Below, in pieces: positions 29,299 to 39,766 of a DNA stretch of 64,000 bases (its first letter is position 1; each line of letters begins with the position of its first letter). The DNA is from Thermomonas brevis (GTDB lineage: Bacteria; Pseudomonadota; Gammaproteobacteria; Xanthomonadales; Xanthomonadaceae): NCBI RefSeq assembly GCF_014395425.1, contig NZ_CP060711.1, positions 744,001-808,000 of the forward strand, given 5' to 3'. A program made the translations under genes and the position numbers. A model generated the notes under the pieces. It was given only the letters and a program-made list of their open reading frames with translations, was not told the origin of the DNA and searched no databases.

Positions 29299-31374
29299 AT
29301 GTCCCGCTCCGCGCTCGTCACCAACGCCCTGCCCTACGCCAACGGCCCGCTGCATCTGGGCCACCTGGTCGGCTACGTCCAGGCCGACATCTGGGTGCGG
29401 GCGCGGCGCATGCGCGGCGACACGGTGCACTACGTCTGCGCCGACGACACCCACGGCACGCCGATCATGCTGGCCGCCGAGAAGGCCGGCACCACGCCGG
29501 AAGCCTTCATCGCCGCCATCCAGGCCGGGCACGAGCGCGACTTCGCGGCGTTCTTTGTTGCCTTCGACCACTACGACTCCACCAACTCGGCCGCCAACCG
29601 CGAGCTGACCGAACGGTTCTACGCGCGCCTCGACGCCGGCGGCCACATCGCCCGCCGCAGCGTCGCCCAGTTCTTTGATCCGGCCAAGGGCATGTTCCTG
29701 CCCGACCGCTACATCAAGGGCATCTGCCCGAACTGCGGCGCCGCCGACCAGTACGGCGACAACTGCGAAGTCTGCGGCGCGACCTACTCGCCCACCGAGC
29801 TGAAGGAACCGAAGTCGGTGGTGTCCGGGGCGACGCCGGAGCTGCGCGATTCCGAGCACTACTTCTTCGAGGTCGGCCGCTTCGAGGCCTTCCTGCGCGA
29901 CTGGCTGTCGCGGGACACCATGCTGCCCGGCGTGAAGGCCAAGCTGATGGAGTGGCTGGACGCCGACGGCGGCCTGCGCGCGTGGGACATCTCGCGCGAC
30001 GCACCCTATTTCGGCTTCGAGATTCCGGGCGCGCCCGGCAAGTACTTCTACGTCTGGCTGGACGCGCCGATCGGCTATCTGTCCAGCTTCAAGAACCTGT
30101 GCGCGAAAAGCGGCATCGACTTCGACGCCTTCCTCACGCCGGACAGCGAGGCCGAGCTGCACCACTTCATCGGCAAGGACATCGTCAACTTCCACGGCCT
30201 GTTCTGGCCGGCGGTGCTGCACGGCAGCGGCCACCGCGCGCCGACCCGCCTGCACGTCAACGGCTACCTGACCGTCGATGGCGCGAAGATGAGCAAATCG
30301 CGCGGCACCTTCATCATGGCGCGCACCTATCTCGACGCCGGCCTCGATCCGGAGGCGTTGCGCTACTACTTCGCCGCGAAGTCCTCCGGCGGCGTGGACG
30401 ATCTCGACCTCAACCTCGCCGATTTCACCGCGCGGGTGAACAGCGACCTGGTCGGCAAGTTCGTCAACCTCGCCAGCCGCTGCGCCGGCTTCATCGACAA
30501 GCGCTTCGGCGGCAGGCTGGCCGATGCGCTGCCCGATCCCGCGCAGTACGACCGCTTCGTGTCCGCGCTGGCCGGCGTGCGCGAGGCCTATGAGCGCAAC
30601 GATGCCGCCGCCGCGATCCGCCAGACGATGGCGCTGGCCGACGAGGCCAACAAGTACATCGACGACCACAAGCCGTGGGTCATCGCCAAGCAGGAAGGTG
30701 CGGACGTGCAGTTGCAGAGCGTGTGCACGCAGGGCCTGAACCTGTTCCGCGTGCTGGCCGCCGCGCTGGCGCCGATCCTGCCGCGCACCAGCGCGCAGGC
30801 CGCGGAGTTCCTCGCCGCGCCGGTGAAGGGCTGGGACGACCTCGACGCGCCGCTGCTGGCGCGCGGCATCAACGCCTACGCGCCGCTGTTCACCCGCATC
30901 GATCCGAAGCAGATCGAGGCGATGGTGGACGCGTCGAAGGAAACGCTCGCCGCGCCCGCGGCTGCCGCGAAGCAGGCGGAAGCGAAGCCGGTGGAGAAGA
31001 AACAGGGCAAGCCCGCCGCCGCGCCGGCCGCCGATACCGGCGGCCACATCGGCATCGACGATTTCGCCAAGCTCGACCTACGCATCGGCAAGGTGCTGGA
31101 ATGCGGCTTGGTGGAGGGCAGCGACAAGCTGCTGCGCTTCCTGCTCGACGCCGGCGATCTCGGCCAGCGGCAGATCTTCTCCGGCATCCGCGCCAGCTAT
31201 GCCGAGCCTGAAAAACTCGTCGGCCGCAGCGTGGTGTTCATCGCCAACCTCGCGCCGCGCAAGATGCGCTTCGGCACCAGCGAGGGCATGATCCTGTCCG
31301 CCGGGTTCGACGGCGGCGCGCTGGCGCTGCTGGACGCCGACGCCGGCGCGCAGCCCGGGATGCCGGTGCGCTGA
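29299..31374 (+). CDS. metG: methionyl-tRNA synthetase
   Basis: MetG charges tRNA-Met. The 691-aa product has the HIGH-type motif NGPLHLGH near residue 15, the zinc knuckle CPNCGAADQYGDNCEVCG, the KMSKS loop GAKMSKSRGTF, and a C-terminal OB-fold tRNA-binding domain (about 575-690, LDLRIGKVLECGLVEGSDKL) after an Ala/Lys-rich linker. This is the full-length dimeric form as in E. coli. The start codon lies about 40 bp behind the DUF2147 terminator. Confidence 0.98.
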   Translation: MSRSALVTNALPYANGPLHLGHLVGYVQADIWVRARRMRGDTVHYVCADDTHGTPIMLAAEKAGTTPEAFIAAIQAGHERDFAAFFVAFDHYDSTNSAANRELTERFYARLDAGGHIARRSVAQFFDPAKGMFLPDRYIKGICPNCGAADQYGDNCEVCGATYSPTELKEPKSVVSGATPELRDSEHYFFEVGRFEAFLRDWLSRDTMLPGVKAKLMEWLDADGGLRAWDISRDAPYFGFEIPGAPGKYFYVWLDAPIGYLSSFKNLCAKSGIDFDAFLTPDSEAELHHFIGKDIVNFHGLFWPAVLHGSGHRAPTRLHVNGYLTVDGAKMSKSRGTFIMARTYLDAGLDPEALRYYFAAKSSGGVDDLDLNLADFTARVNSDLVGKFVNLASRCAGFIDKRFGGRLADALPDPAQYDRFVSALAGVREAYERNDAAAAIRQTMALADEANKYIDDHKPWVIAKQEGADVQLQSVCTQGLNLFRVLAAALAPILPRTSAQAAEFLAAPVKGWDDLDAPLLARGINAYAPLFTRIDPKQIEAMVDASKETLAAPAAAAKQAEAKPVEKKQGKPAAAPAADTGGHIGIDDFAKLDLRIGKVLECGLVEGSDKLLRFLLDAGDLGQRQIFSGIRASYAEPEKLVGRSVVFIANLAPRKMRFGTSEGMILSAGFDGGALALLDADAGAQPGMPVR

Positions 31375-31414
31375 ACGCGCGCCGGTTCCCCGCGCTTTTC
31401 CCGTTGCAGGCTGC

Positions 31415-31825
31415 ATGGACACCAGCAAGATCAGGCGCGATCACGACGCGCTGTTCGCGGGCATCGACGCGCTGCGCGCGCTCATGCGGGTGGGAGTCGC
31501 GGAGAACGCCGACGCGATTTCCGGCGAGCTGGGCAAGCTCAGCGCGACGATCCGGCTGCATCTGTCGATCGAGGACCGCATGCTGTATCCGGCGCTGGCC
31601 AACGCCGCGGACCTGGACATCGCTGCCGCCGGCAAGCGCTTCCGGCAGGACATGGGCGGCCTGGCCGAGGCCTACCGCGCCTTCGCGACGCACTGGAACG
31701 CCGGCGCACGCATCGCCGCCGATCCGGACGGGTTCCGGCGCGAGGCGGACGCCGTCTTCGAGGCACTGCATGCGCGCATCCACCACGAAACCCGCGAACT
31801 GCTGCCGCTGGCCGAACAGGTCTGA
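31415..31825 (+). CDS. hemerythrin HHE-domain protein
   Basis: 136 residues, four-helix bundle with di-iron ligands in the order H10 (RRDHD), H49-x3-E53 (HLSIE), H93 (THWN), and H124-x3-E128 (HETRE). Such proteins bind oxygen or nitric oxide, or repair iron-sulfur clusters. In a genome with a nitric oxide reductase and FNR, a role in NO or O2 sensing or iron-sulfur protection is plausible but unproven. It lies between metG and the RnfB-like gene. Confidence 0.88.
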   Translation: MDTSKIRRDHDALFAGIDALRALMRVGVAENADAISGELGKLSATIRLHLSIEDRMLYPALANAADLDIAAAGKRFRQDMGGLAEAYRAFATHWNAGARIAADPDGFRREADAVFEALHARIHHETRELLPLAEQV

Positions 31826-31891
31826 AGGCGTGCGCGGACGGACGATGCCGCCGGACCGGCGCCCGCATGCCGGTGTCGCGTGGGGAGCGCC

Positions 31892-32290
31892 ATGACCGAT
31901 CTCGCCGAACGCCTGGACCGCCTGCTGCCGCAGACCCAGTGTGGGCAATGCGGTTTCGACGGCTGCCGCCCCTATGCCGAGGCGATGGCGCGCGGCGAGG
32001 CCGGTCCCGACCACTGCCCGCCCGGCGGCGATGCCGGCGCGCGCGCGCTGGCGAAGGCGCTGGGCGTGGCGCCGCGCCCCTTTGACCGCAGCCGCGGCGA
32101 ACACAAGCCGGCGCAGCTGGCCTTCATCGTCGAGGCCGACTGCATCGGCTGCACCAAGTGCATCCAGGCCTGCCCGGTGGACGCCATCGTCGGCGGCCCG
32201 AAGCACATGCACACGGTGCTGGACGCGCTATGCACCGGCTGCGAGCTGTGCGTGCCGGCCTGCCCGGTGGACTGCATCGTGATGCGGTGA
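31892..32290 (+). CDS. RnfB-like ferredoxin
   Basis: 132 residues. Begins with a 4Fe-4S domain ([17 protein letters not shown] ... HCPPGG), then two ferredoxin clusters [12 protein letters not shown] and [12 protein letters not shown]. This is the cytosolic part of RnfB without its N-terminal membrane helix; no rnfACDGE genes are near. Xanthomonadales carry this stand-alone form, which probably acts as a soluble electron carrier. GGGGAG lies just upstream of ATG 31892. Confidence 0.88.
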   Translation: MTDLAERLDRLLPQTQCGQCGFDGCRPYAEAMARGEAGPDHCPPGGDAGARALAKALGVAPRPFDRSRGEHKPAQLAFIVEADCIGCTKCIQACPVDAIVGGPKHMHTVLDALCTGCELCVPACPVDCIVMR

Positions 32291-32317
32291 GCCGCGTCTT
32301 TTCCGCGGGGAACATTG

Positions 32318-32384
32318 GACGCGGATCGAGGCGGATAGTCGCGGACCGGATCCTGGGATCGGTTTTTCCGCGCTGATGCGCATC
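32318..32384. repeat. about 68-bp dispersed repeat with inverted ends, copy 1
   Basis: Begins GACGCGGATC and ends TTTTCCGCGCTGATGCGCATC. A copy of nearly the same length with the same ends occurs at 47012-47080. The end sequences are imperfect inverted repeats of each other. Confidence 0.65.
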
Positions 32385-32477
32385 GGAGCATCGTCCAGGC
32401 TCGAAGCCTGCCGCTGCTCCTACTGCTGAGGCGGGAGCGGCGGCACGAACAGAATGGGCTCGCCCGTCTAAAACGGA

Positions 32478-33392
32478 TCAGTCCGCCGCGCAGGCGTCGC
32501 ACATGCGCTCGACGGTATAGCCCTTGGCTCGGAGCTGCTCCACCAACCCGTCGCCGCCCAGCAGGTGCAGCGCGCCGACCACCACCAGCGTGTTGTCCTT
32601 CTTCGAGTCGGACAGGCGCTTCTCCACCTGCGGCAGCCAGGCCTGGTTGCGCTCCACGTCGAGCAGGCGGTAACTCTCCGGGGTCTTGCGCGCCATTTCC
32701 GCGCGCATCTCCGCGTCAAGCTTCGCCACGTCGCCGGCACGCCACCAGGCGTGCATGTCGCCCATCTCGCGGATCGACTTCTGCGGGTCGTCGAGGAACT
32801 CCTCCAGGCCCTGCGCCTGCTCGGCGTAGGGCACGGCGTCCATCGCCTTCATCTGGTCTTCCACGGTCTCCAGGCCGGCCGCCGGCTTGCCGGCGTCTTG
32901 CGCGCGCTCCATTAGCTTGCGGTCCAGCCCCAGCTCCGGGCGGAAGCCCATCGCCTGGGTGATGCCCAATACCAGCCCCAGGTTCACCGCCCACGGCTCG
33001 CTGTGCTCCAGCGCCTGCAGCGACCCGCCGCTGGCGGACACCAGCGTGCCCAGCTTGGCGAGCGTGGGCTTGGGCAGCACCGCGCTCAGGGTCTTGCCGT
33101 CTTCATAGGCCATGTACTTCTGCATCGCCGCCACCGATTCCGGCGCGGTCATCGCCGCCGGATCGACCTCGAACAGCAGCGAGGCGCTGTCGTCGAAGGC
33201 GCGGTCCACTTCCGCCGGCAGCGGATAGTCGTCGGCTTTCAGCAGATGGAACGAGCCGAGCAGATAGACCGAATTGTCGGCGTCGGACACCTTCCACAGC
33301 AGCGGCCGCTTGCCGTCCTGCGCCGGCTGGTCGGCATGGGCGGCGGGGATCAGCAGCGCGCACAGCGCGAGGGCGAGCAATCGCGGTTTCAT
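32478..33392 (-). CDS. TraB/GumN family protein
   Basis: 304 residues with a signal peptide (about 1-20, ending AAHAD) and the TraB/GumN pattern: VYLLGSFHLLKADDYPLP near the N terminus and VVVGALHLLGGDGLVEQLRA near the C terminus, whose histidines belong to a putative metalloprotease fold related to EreA/ChaN. GumN is the last gene of the xanthan cluster in Xanthomonas but is not needed for xanthan; function unknown. The ATG shares one base with the stop of the DUF1684 gene, so the two are coupled. Confidence 0.9.
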   Translation of the reverse strand: MKPRLLALALCALLIPAAHADQPAQDGKRPLLWKVSDADNSVYLLGSFHLLKADDYPLPAEVDRAFDDSASLLFEVDPAAMTAPESVAAMQKYMAYEDGKTLSAVLPKPTLAKLGTLVSASGGSLQALEHSEPWAVNLGLVLGITQAMGFRPELGLDRKLMERAQDAGKPAAGLETVEDQMKAMDAVPYAEQAQGLEEFLDDPQKSIREMGDMHAWWRAGDVAKLDAEMRAEMARKTPESYRLLDVERNQAWLPQVEKRLSDSKKDNTLVVVGALHLLGGDGLVEQLRAKGYTVERMCDACAAD

Positions 33393-34342
33393 CAGGTGTC
33401 CTTGGCCGGAGCGGCGGGTTTGAGATAGGTCTTTTCGCCCGCTTCCACGCGCAGGTTCAGCCGGTTCTCCGGCGGCGGCAGCGGGCAGGTGGCGAACGGG
33501 GTGAACGCGCACGGCGGGTTGTAGGCGCGGTTGAAATCGAGCGTCAGCCGGCCCTGCGCGTCCGGCATCGGCGCGTCGAGGAAGCGGCCGGCACCGTAGC
33601 TGCCGTGGCCGCTGGTGCGGTCGGCGAAGATCAGGAACAGGGTGCCCTCGCCTTCGTCCAGCGCTTCCAGCCGGAACGGCGTGCCATTGCGGGTGAACTC
33701 GACGACGCCGGGGTTGGGGATCTCGTCGGTGGTGCCGATGATGTTGGCGATGGGCAGCGTCCTGCCGGCCGGATGCGGGATGAAGCGCGCTTGCACCTGC
33801 CAGCCGGGTCCGCCGGCCCAATAGTCCAGGCCGGTGAAATGCAGGCGGCTGCCGGCATCGGCGTGCTTGACTCGCAGCGCCAGCCGGCCGCCGCGCGCGA
33901 TCACGGTCGCCAGCCCCTTGCCCTCGTCGAACGCGATGACGCTGGGGCCGCCCTCGTCGGCATCGCTGCGCAGCACGCCGCCCTTGCTGGGCTCGCCATC
34001 GACGGCGACGGCAGCGTCCGCCACGAAGCGGGCCTTGCCGTCGCGCACGCTGAACACGCCGAGGTGCGCCGGCCCCATCATCAGGCGGATGCCGTTGTCG
34101 GCGGCGCTGCCGACGCGGTGCGTGCCCGTATCCAGCCAGTGCAGGCCGATCAGGCTGGTCCAGCCGTCGGGCTTGGTCAGTTCGGCCAGCCGCTGGTCGC
34201 GCCACGCCTGTTCGGACGCGGCGAACTCGGCGGCGGCCTTCGCCTTCGCGGCCTGCTGCGCCGCGCTGGGTCCGGCGGAACGATCGCAGGCCGCCACCAG
34301 CAGGGCCGCGGCCAGCAGCGTCAGCGTCCGCGCAGGAACCAT
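33392..34342 (-). CDS. DUF1684 lipoprotein
   Basis: 316 residues. A lipoprotein signal ends LLVAAC (Cys19). DUF1684 motifs: [40 protein letters not shown], and [24 protein letters not shown] near the C terminus. The domain is widespread and has no assigned activity. The start overlaps the last 22 bases of mutL, and the stop overlaps the TraB/GumN start, so mutL, DUF1684 and traB form one translational unit, unlike the mutL-miaA-hfq order of enterobacteria. Confidence 0.9.
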   Translation of the reverse strand: MVPARTLTLLAAALLVAACDRSAGPSAAQQAAKAKAAAEFAASEQAWRDQRLAELTKPDGWTSLIGLHWLDTGTHRVGSAADNGIRLMMGPAHLGVFSVRDGKARFVADAAVAVDGEPSKGGVLRSDADEGGPSVIAFDEGKGLATVIARGGRLALRVKHADAGSRLHFTGLDYWAGGPGWQVQARFIPHPAGRTLPIANIIGTTDEIPNPGVVEFTRNGTPFRLEALDEGEGTLFLIFADRTSGHGSYGAGRFLDAPMPDAQGRLTLDFNRAYNPPCAFTPFATCPLPPPENRLNLRVEAGEKTYLKPAAPAKDT

Positions 34343-36108
34343 TTGTCCATCTCCGCCAGCGAAAAGCGCGTCCAGGTGGGACGGCCGTGGTTGCATTGCC
34401 CGGAGCGCTCGGTGGCTTCCATCTCGCGCAGCAGGGCGTTCATTTCGGGGATGCTCAGGCGGCGGTTGGCGCGCACCGCGCCGTGGCAGGCCATGGTCGC
34501 CAGCAGTTCGTCGCGGGTGTCGGCGATGCGGCGGGTGCTGCCGTGTTCGCGCAGGTCGGCCAGCACGTCGCGCAGCAGCGCTTCCACGTCGCCGTGCGCC
34601 AGCAGCGCCGGCACGCTGCGCAGCAGCAGCGACTGCGGGCCGCTGCGCTGCACTTCGAAGCCGAGCTGCGCCAGCGTGTCGGTCTCGCGCTCGGCCACTT
34701 CCGCCTCGCGCTCGGAGACGGCGAGGCTGGACGGCACCAGCAGCGGCTGCGTGCGCAGGCCGGCGCCGTCGTGCGCGGCCTTGAGTTTTTCGTAGCCGAT
34801 GCGCTCGTGCGCGGCGTGCATGTCCACCACGATCAGGCCGTCGGCGTTCTCGGCGAGGATGTAGATGCCGTGCAGCTGTGCGACCGCGAAGCCCAGCGGC
34901 GGCATGCCGCCGGGCGCATCGTCCGGCATCGGCATCGCGGGTGCCGGCTGCATCGGCGCAGACCCGTCGCGCGGCGCGTACAGCGCGGCGTAGGCGGCGG
35001 GCGCATCGGCGACGCGCAGGCCCATCGCCTGCTGCTGCGGCGCCGGCGGCATCGACCAGCGCGGCGCATCGGCGGAGACGTGCATCGGCGGCGTGGGTGC
35101 GGCGATGCTGCCGGCGCGGGTTTCCGCCAATGCTGCATGCAAAGTGCGGTAGACGAAGTCGTGGACGAGGCGCGACTCGCGGAAGCGCACCTCGTGCTTG
35201 GCAGGATGCACGTTCACGTCCACGCCGCGCGGGTCGAGTTCGAGGAACAGCACATAGGCCGGATGGCGGCCGTGGAACAGCACGTCGCTGTATGCCTGCC
35301 GCACCGCGTGGGCGACGTTGCGGTCGCGCACGCTGCGGCCGTTGACGTAGAGGTATTGCTGGTCGGCGCTGGCACGGTTGTAGGCCGGCTGCGCGATCCA
35401 GCCGTGCAGGCGCATGCCCGCGCCCGCGTGGTCCACGCGCAGCGCGTTGCGCGCGAACTCCTCGCCCAATGCTTCGTGCAGGCGCACGTCGGACAAGAGA
35501 TTGCCCTCGCCCTTCCAGCGCCGCGACGGCTTGCCGTTGTGGCTGACCCGGATCTCCACGTCGGGCCGCGCCAGCGCCAGCGTGCGCAACCATTCCTCGA
35601 TGTGCGACAACTCGGTGCGCTCGGCGCGCAAGAACTTGCGCCGCGCCGGCACGTTGAAGAACAGGTCGCGCACCTCCACCGTGGTGCCGTGCGGATGCGC
35701 GTTCGGCGCGACCTCGCCGAGCTTGCCACCGTCGATGCGCAACTCCGCGCCGTGTTCGGCGTCGCGCCGGCGCGAGGCAAGGCGGAAGCGGCTGACCGAA
35801 GCCACCGACGGCAGCGCTTCGCCTCGGAACCCCAGCGTCGCCACTGCCTCAAGATCGTCGATGGAAGCAATCTTGCTGGTGGCGTGGCGGCTGACCGCCA
35901 GCGGCAGTTCGTCGGACGCGATGCCGCCGCCGTCGTCGCGGATGCGGATCAGGCGCACGCCGCCTTCTTCCAGGTCGATGTCGATGCGCTTCGCGCCGGC
36001 GTCCAGCGCGTTTTCGACCAGTTCCTTGACGACGGACGCGGGGCGTTCGACGACTTCGCCGGCGGCGATCTGGTTGATGAGGGTGTCGGGGAGTTGGCGG
36101 ATGCTCAC
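34321..36108 (-). CDS. mutL: DNA mismatch repair protein MutL
   Basis: MutL couples MutS mismatch recognition to strand removal. The 595-aa product has the GHKL ATPase motifs [19 protein letters not shown] and [14 protein letters not shown], the NGR motif [11 protein letters not shown], a Pro/Ala-rich linker (about 330-400) and the C-terminal dimerisation domain. The endonuclease motif DQHA(x)2E(x)4E is not intact: the matching segment reads [14 protein letters not shown], as in other MutL proteins of dam-type gammaproteobacteria. The gene lies downstream of amiC. Confidence 0.97.
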   Translation of the reverse strand: MSIRQLPDTLINQIAAGEVVERPASVVKELVENALDAGAKRIDIDLEEGGVRLIRIRDDGGGIASDELPLAVSRHATSKIASIDDLEAVATLGFRGEALPSVASVSRFRLASRRRDAEHGAELRIDGGKLGEVAPNAHPHGTTVEVRDLFFNVPARRKFLRAERTELSHIEEWLRTLALARPDVEIRVSHNGKPSRRWKGEGNLLSDVRLHEALGEEFARNALRVDHAGAGMRLHGWIAQPAYNRASADQQYLYVNGRSVRDRNVAHAVRQAYSDVLFHGRHPAYVLFLELDPRGVDVNVHPAKHEVRFRESRLVHDFVYRTLHAALAETRAGSIAAPTPPMHVSADAPRWSMPPAPQQQAMGLRVADAPAAYAALYAPRDGSAPMQPAPAMPMPDDAPGGMPPLGFAVAQLHGIYILAENADGLIVVDMHAAHERIGYEKLKAAHDGAGLRTQPLLVPSSLAVSEREAEVAERETDTLAQLGFEVQRSGPQSLLLRSVPALLAHGDVEALLRDVLADLREHGSTRRIADTRDELLATMACHGAVRANRRLSIPEMNALLREMEATERSGQCNHGRPTWTRFSLAEMDKWFLRGR

Positions 36109-36140
36109 GCCGGGATTCTAAGACACCGCCGAACAAGTCC

Positions 36141-36279
36141 CGTCATTCCCGCGAAAGCGGGCCGCTTCTCACGGCACAGGCCGTGTGTCCAAGGACGTTC
36201 AACACGTTTGAAAAGCGAAAGTCCCTGGATTGGACAGACATTCGTCTGTCAGTAGCGGCCCGCTTTCGCGGGAATGACG
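36141..36279. repeat. 139-bp element with perfect 26-bp inverted ends
   Basis: Positions 36141-36166 (starting CGTCATTCCCGCG) are exactly complementary to 36254-36279 (ending GGGAATGACG). The 87-bp centre contains a further short palindrome (ACAGACATTCGTCTGT). It lies between mutL and amiC and is a MITE or REP-like intergenic element. Confidence 0.9.
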
Positions 36280-36285
36280 ACGAAG

Positions 36286-37728
36286 TTACGGACTGCCGCC
36301 CGCGCCGCCGATGCCCGTCATGCCGGCGGGCGCCTGCGTGACCTGCGCGGACTGGTTGGCCTGCGCGCGCGCGGCGTACAGCGTGCCGGGCGGCGGCTGG
36401 CGGGCGAAGTAGCGGTCGACGCCGTCTAGGATCGCGCTCGCCAACGTGCGCTGGAACGCCGGGTCGGTCAGCCGCTTCTCTTCGTCGGGATTGGAGATGA
36501 AGGCGGTCTCCACCAGCATCGCCGGCATCTTGTCGGAGGTGCGCAGCACCGCGAAGTTGGCGCGCTCCACGTCCGGCTTGTGGTTGTTGCCGACCCGCTT
36601 GAGGCCGCCCAGCACGTGCTCGGCGGCGTCTTCCGACGCCTTCATGTTGCCGCTCTGGGTGAGGTCGAGCAGCACCGAGGTGAGGGTGTTGTCGGCGGCG
36701 CGGACGCGCTCGCCACCGATCACGTCGGCCGCGTTTTCCTTGTCCGCCAGCCAGCGCGCGCGCTGCGAGGAGGCGCCGCGGGTCGAAAGCACGTACACCG
36801 ACGAGCCGCGCGCGCCGCGGTTCTCGGCGGCGTCGGCGTGGATCGACAGGAAGATGTCGGCCTTGTTGGCGCTGGCGCGGCGGGCGCGCAGGTTGAGCGG
36901 GATGAACACGTCGCTGTCGCGGGTCAGGTAGGCCTTCAATCCCGGCGTGGCATTGATCTGCCGCGCCAGTTCGCGGGCGATGGCGAGCGTGACGTCCTTC
37001 TCGCGCGTGCCGTTCAGGCCGTGCGCGCCCGGGTCCTGCCCGCCGTGGCCGGCGTCGATCGCCACCACCAGCGGGCGCATGCCGGACTGCATCGGCAGCC
37101 GGGGCGGCGGTGGAAGCGGCGCGGGCTGAAGCGTATCGGACGCAGGCGACGGCGCGGGTGCAGGCGAGCGCGTGGACGCATCGGTGCCGGCCACCGCGGG
37201 CATCGGCTGGCTGGCGATCTGCGCGATGGGATCGGACGCGGGCGGAAGCGCGGAGGCGGATTCCGGCTTCGCGGCCTCCTGCTTCGCCGGCACGGACGGC
37301 ACTGCCGCCGTCATCCTCGGCGCACGGTCGCCGGGCCATTCCAGCACCAGCGTGTAGCCGGTGCCGGCGGTTTCGATGGTGGTGGGGATCGCCTTCACCG
37401 CGCCGGCCAGGTCGAACACCACCCGCACCGTGCCCGGCACCGGCTGGCCGGTGCGCACCGCCTTCACCATGCCGGCGGCCGCGGGCATCGCCAGGCCGCG
37501 CGCCAGCTGGCTGTCGGGGAAGTCCACCGCCAGCCGCTCCGGGTTGGAGAGCGGGATCAGCTTGTAGGCGCCGGCCTTGTCGAGCTGCAGTTCGGCGCGC
37601 GTGCCGGTGGCCCCGGTTTCGATGCGCAACTGCCTGATTTCCGAGGCATTCGCCAGATTCCAGCAAAGCGCCGCCAGCAGCATGGCTGCCAGCAGGATCT
37701 GCTCGATGTGGATTCCCCTCAGGCGCAT
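36286..37728 (-). CDS. amiC: N-acetylmuramoyl-L-alanine amidase with AMIN domain
   Basis: Periplasmic zinc amidase that cleaves the peptide stems off peptidoglycan during septum splitting. The 480-aa product has a signal peptide (about 1-28), an AMIN domain (about 30-125, QLRIETGATGTRAELQLDKA) that directs it to the septum, a Pro-rich linker and an Amidase_3 domain with zinc ligands in VAIDAGHGGQDPGAHG, Glu and His in FLSIHADAAENR, and ETAFISNPDEEKRL. AmiB and AmiC share this architecture, so the letter is uncertain. There is about 100 bp to tsaE upstream. Confidence 0.93.
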   Translation of the reverse strand: MRLRGIHIEQILLAAMLLAALCWNLANASEIRQLRIETGATGTRAELQLDKAGAYKLIPLSNPERLAVDFPDSQLARGLAMPAAAGMVKAVRTGQPVPGTVRVVFDLAGAVKAIPTTIETAGTGYTLVLEWPGDRAPRMTAAVPSVPAKQEAAKPESASALPPASDPIAQIASQPMPAVAGTDASTRSPAPAPSPASDTLQPAPLPPPPRLPMQSGMRPLVVAIDAGHGGQDPGAHGLNGTREKDVTLAIARELARQINATPGLKAYLTRDSDVFIPLNLRARRASANKADIFLSIHADAAENRGARGSSVYVLSTRGASSQRARWLADKENAADVIGGERVRAADNTLTSVLLDLTQSGNMKASEDAAEHVLGGLKRVGNNHKPDVERANFAVLRTSDKMPAMLVETAFISNPDEEKRLTDPAFQRTLASAILDGVDRYFARQPPPGTLYAARAQANQSAQVTQAPAGMTGIGGAGGSP

Positions 37729-37833
37729 GGCCGGGAGTTAAGCACTTGCGAACCCGGTGCGCAAGCACTTTTCCCTGAATAATCCGTGACCTGCGCGATC
37801 TTTCTCGATCAGCGCGCAGCTTCTGGCCGCAAC

Positions 37834-38289
37834 TCAACCGGTTCGCAGCGCCTCCGCCCAGGCCCGTCCCGCCGCCGTTTGCGGGCGCAGGACGCAGCAG
37901 CGGCCGTCGCCGTCCACCGCCAGTTCGATGTCCAGATCGGCCGGCGGCAACGCGCCCTGTCCGCGCTCCGGCCATTCCACCAGCCACAGCCGGGCCTCGG
38001 CCGGATCCAGCCCGAGGAACTCCAGTTCGCCCGGATTGCCGATGCGGTACAGGTCCAGGTGCAGGGCCAGCCCGCCGGCGGGCAGCAGGTACTGCTCGAC
38101 CAGGGTGTAGGTGGGGCTGCGGATGGTGCCGGTCACGCCCAGCGCGCGCAGCAGCGCGCGCGCCAAGGTGGATTTGCCGGCGCCGAGGTCGCCGTGCAGG
38201 TGGACAACGGCGCGCTCGGGCAGGGTCTGCGCCAGCCGCGCGCCCAGCGCTTCGGTGGCGGCGGCGTCGGAAAGGAGGAGATCGGACAT
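37834..38289 (-). CDS. tsaE: tRNA threonylcarbamoyladenosine biosynthesis ATPase TsaE
   Basis: TsaE is the ATPase partner of TsaB and TsaD in making t6A37 of ANN-decoding tRNAs. The 151-aa product has Walker A HLHGDLGAGKSTLARALL, the switch RSPTYTLVEQY, and LDLYRIGNPGELEFLGLD. It starts four bases after the stop of the nnr gene and is probably co-transcribed with it. Confidence 0.96.
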   Translation of the reverse strand: MSDLLLSDAAATEALGARLAQTLPERAVVHLHGDLGAGKSTLARALLRALGVTGTIRSPTYTLVEQYLLPAGGLALHLDLYRIGNPGELEFLGLDPAEARLWLVEWPERGQGALPPADLDIELAVDGDGRCCVLRPQTAAGRAWAEALRTG

Positions 38290-38293
38290 CCGC

Positions 38294-39766
38294 CTATCGT
38301 CGCACCGGATTGGCCAGCCTGCGCAGCCACGGCAGCAGGTCGGAGGGCAGCAGGCCGCGCTCGCCGTCCTCGCGCGCGGCGGCGTCGCCGGCCGCCGCGT
38401 GCAGCAGCGCACCGACCACCGCCGCGTCATGGGCGTCGAAGCCCTGCCCGCGCAGCGACACGACCACGCCGGTCAGCAGGTCGCCCATGCCGCCGGTGCC
38501 CATGCCGGGATTGCCGGCGCAGATCACCGCCGGCGCGGCGTCCTCGGATTGCACGATGCTGCCCGCGCCCTTCAGCACCACCGCGCAGCCTAGCCGCGCA
38601 TGCAGCGCGGCGGCGGCGGCGAAGCGGTCGCGCTGCACCTCGGCGGTGGCGCAGCCGAGCAGGCGCGCGGCCTCGCCCGGATGCGGCGTCACAATGTCGC
38701 CGGCGCGCAGCGACGCACCGGAGGCGGCCAGCAGGTTGAGCGCGTCGGCATCCAGCACACGCGGTTTGCCGCAGGCCAGCGCGGCATCGAACATCGCGCG
38801 ACCCCATTCGCCCTGACCCAGTCCGGGCCCGATCGCGACGACATCCACGCGCTCCAGTAGTGGCGCAAGTTCCGCCGTGCCCTCGACCGCATGCACCATC
38901 GCCTCCGGGCAGCGCGCCAGCAGCGCCGGCACGTGCGCCGCGCGGGTCGCCACGCTGACCAGTCCCGCGCCGCTGCGCAGCGCCGCCTGCGCGGCCAGCA
39001 GGATCGCGCCGCCGCTGCCGGCATCACCGCCGATGCACAACACGTGGCCGTTGCGACCCTTGTGGCTGTCGCGCGGACGCAGCGGGAAGAGCACGGGCAA
39101 GGCATCGGCGCGATAGGCCAGCGCGGCCGGCGCGATGCCGTCGAACACGGTTGCGGGAAGCTCCAGCGTCGCCAGCTCCAGTTCACCGCAGCGGTCCAGC
39201 GCCGCGCCGGTGCGCAGCCCGCGATGGCGGGCGAGGAATTGCAGCGTGCAGTCGGCATCCACCGCCGCGCCCGGCGCACTGCCGCTGTTCGCGTCGATAC
39301 CGCTGGGCACGTCCAGCGCCAGCACCGGCGCGCGGTGCGCGTTGACGGCGGCGATCAGCGCGGCGGCGTCCGCGTCCGGCGCACGCGACAGGCCGATGCC
39401 GAACAGCGCGTCGACGATCAGGTTGCAATCGCCCAGCGTGTCATCGATCACGCCGCCGATGGCCAGATAGTCCGCACAGGCGCGCTGCGCTAGCGCGCTC
39501 GCGGGTTTTGCCAGGCGCAGCACGCGCACGTCGCGCCCGGCCTCGCGCGCATGCCGCGCCAGCACGTAGCCGTCGCCGCCGTTGTTGCCCGGCCCGCACA
39601 CCACCGCGATCCGCATCGCCTGCGGCCAGTGCTTCAGCGCGCAGCGCCACGCCGCCTGCCCGGCGCGGGCCATCAGCGCGAACGCGTCGCCGTCGCAATG
39701 CGCGGTGCCGCGCGCTTCCAGCATGCGCAGCGCGGCGGGATCGAACAGCGGCAGTGGAGCGTGCAT
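38294..39766 (-). CDS. nnr: bifunctional NAD(P)H-hydrate epimerase / ADP-dependent dehydratase
   Basis: Repairs damaged NAD(P)H hydrates. The 490-aa fusion has an N-terminal YjeF_N epimerase domain (about 1-210, VVCGPGNNGGDGYVLARHA and ALDVPSGIDANSG) and a C-terminal carbohydrate-kinase-like dehydratase domain (about 225-480, KGRNGHVLCIGGDAGSGGA and NPGMGTGGMGDLLTGVV). The start ATG 39764-39766 matches the family N terminus. Gene order nnr-tsaE-amiC-mutL is conserved in gammaproteobacteria, with queG divergent. Confidence 0.96.
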   Translation of the reverse strand: MHAPLPLFDPAALRMLEARGTAHCDGDAFALMARAGQAAWRCALKHWPQAMRIAVVCGPGNNGGDGYVLARHAREAGRDVRVLRLAKPASALAQRACADYLAIGGVIDDTLGDCNLIVDALFGIGLSRAPDADAAALIAAVNAHRAPVLALDVPSGIDANSGSAPGAAVDADCTLQFLARHRGLRTGAALDRCGELELATLELPATVFDGIAPAALAYRADALPVLFPLRPRDSHKGRNGHVLCIGGDAGSGGAILLAAQAALRSGAGLVSVATRAAHVPALLARCPEAMVHAVEGTAELAPLLERVDVVAIGPGLGQGEWGRAMFDAALACGKPRVLDADALNLLAASGASLRAGDIVTPHPGEAARLLGCATAEVQRDRFAAAAALHARLGCAVVLKGAGSIVQSEDAAPAVICAGNPGMGTGGMGDLLTGVVVSLRGQGFDAHDAAVVGALLHAAAGDAAAREDGERGLLPSDLLPWLRRLANPVRR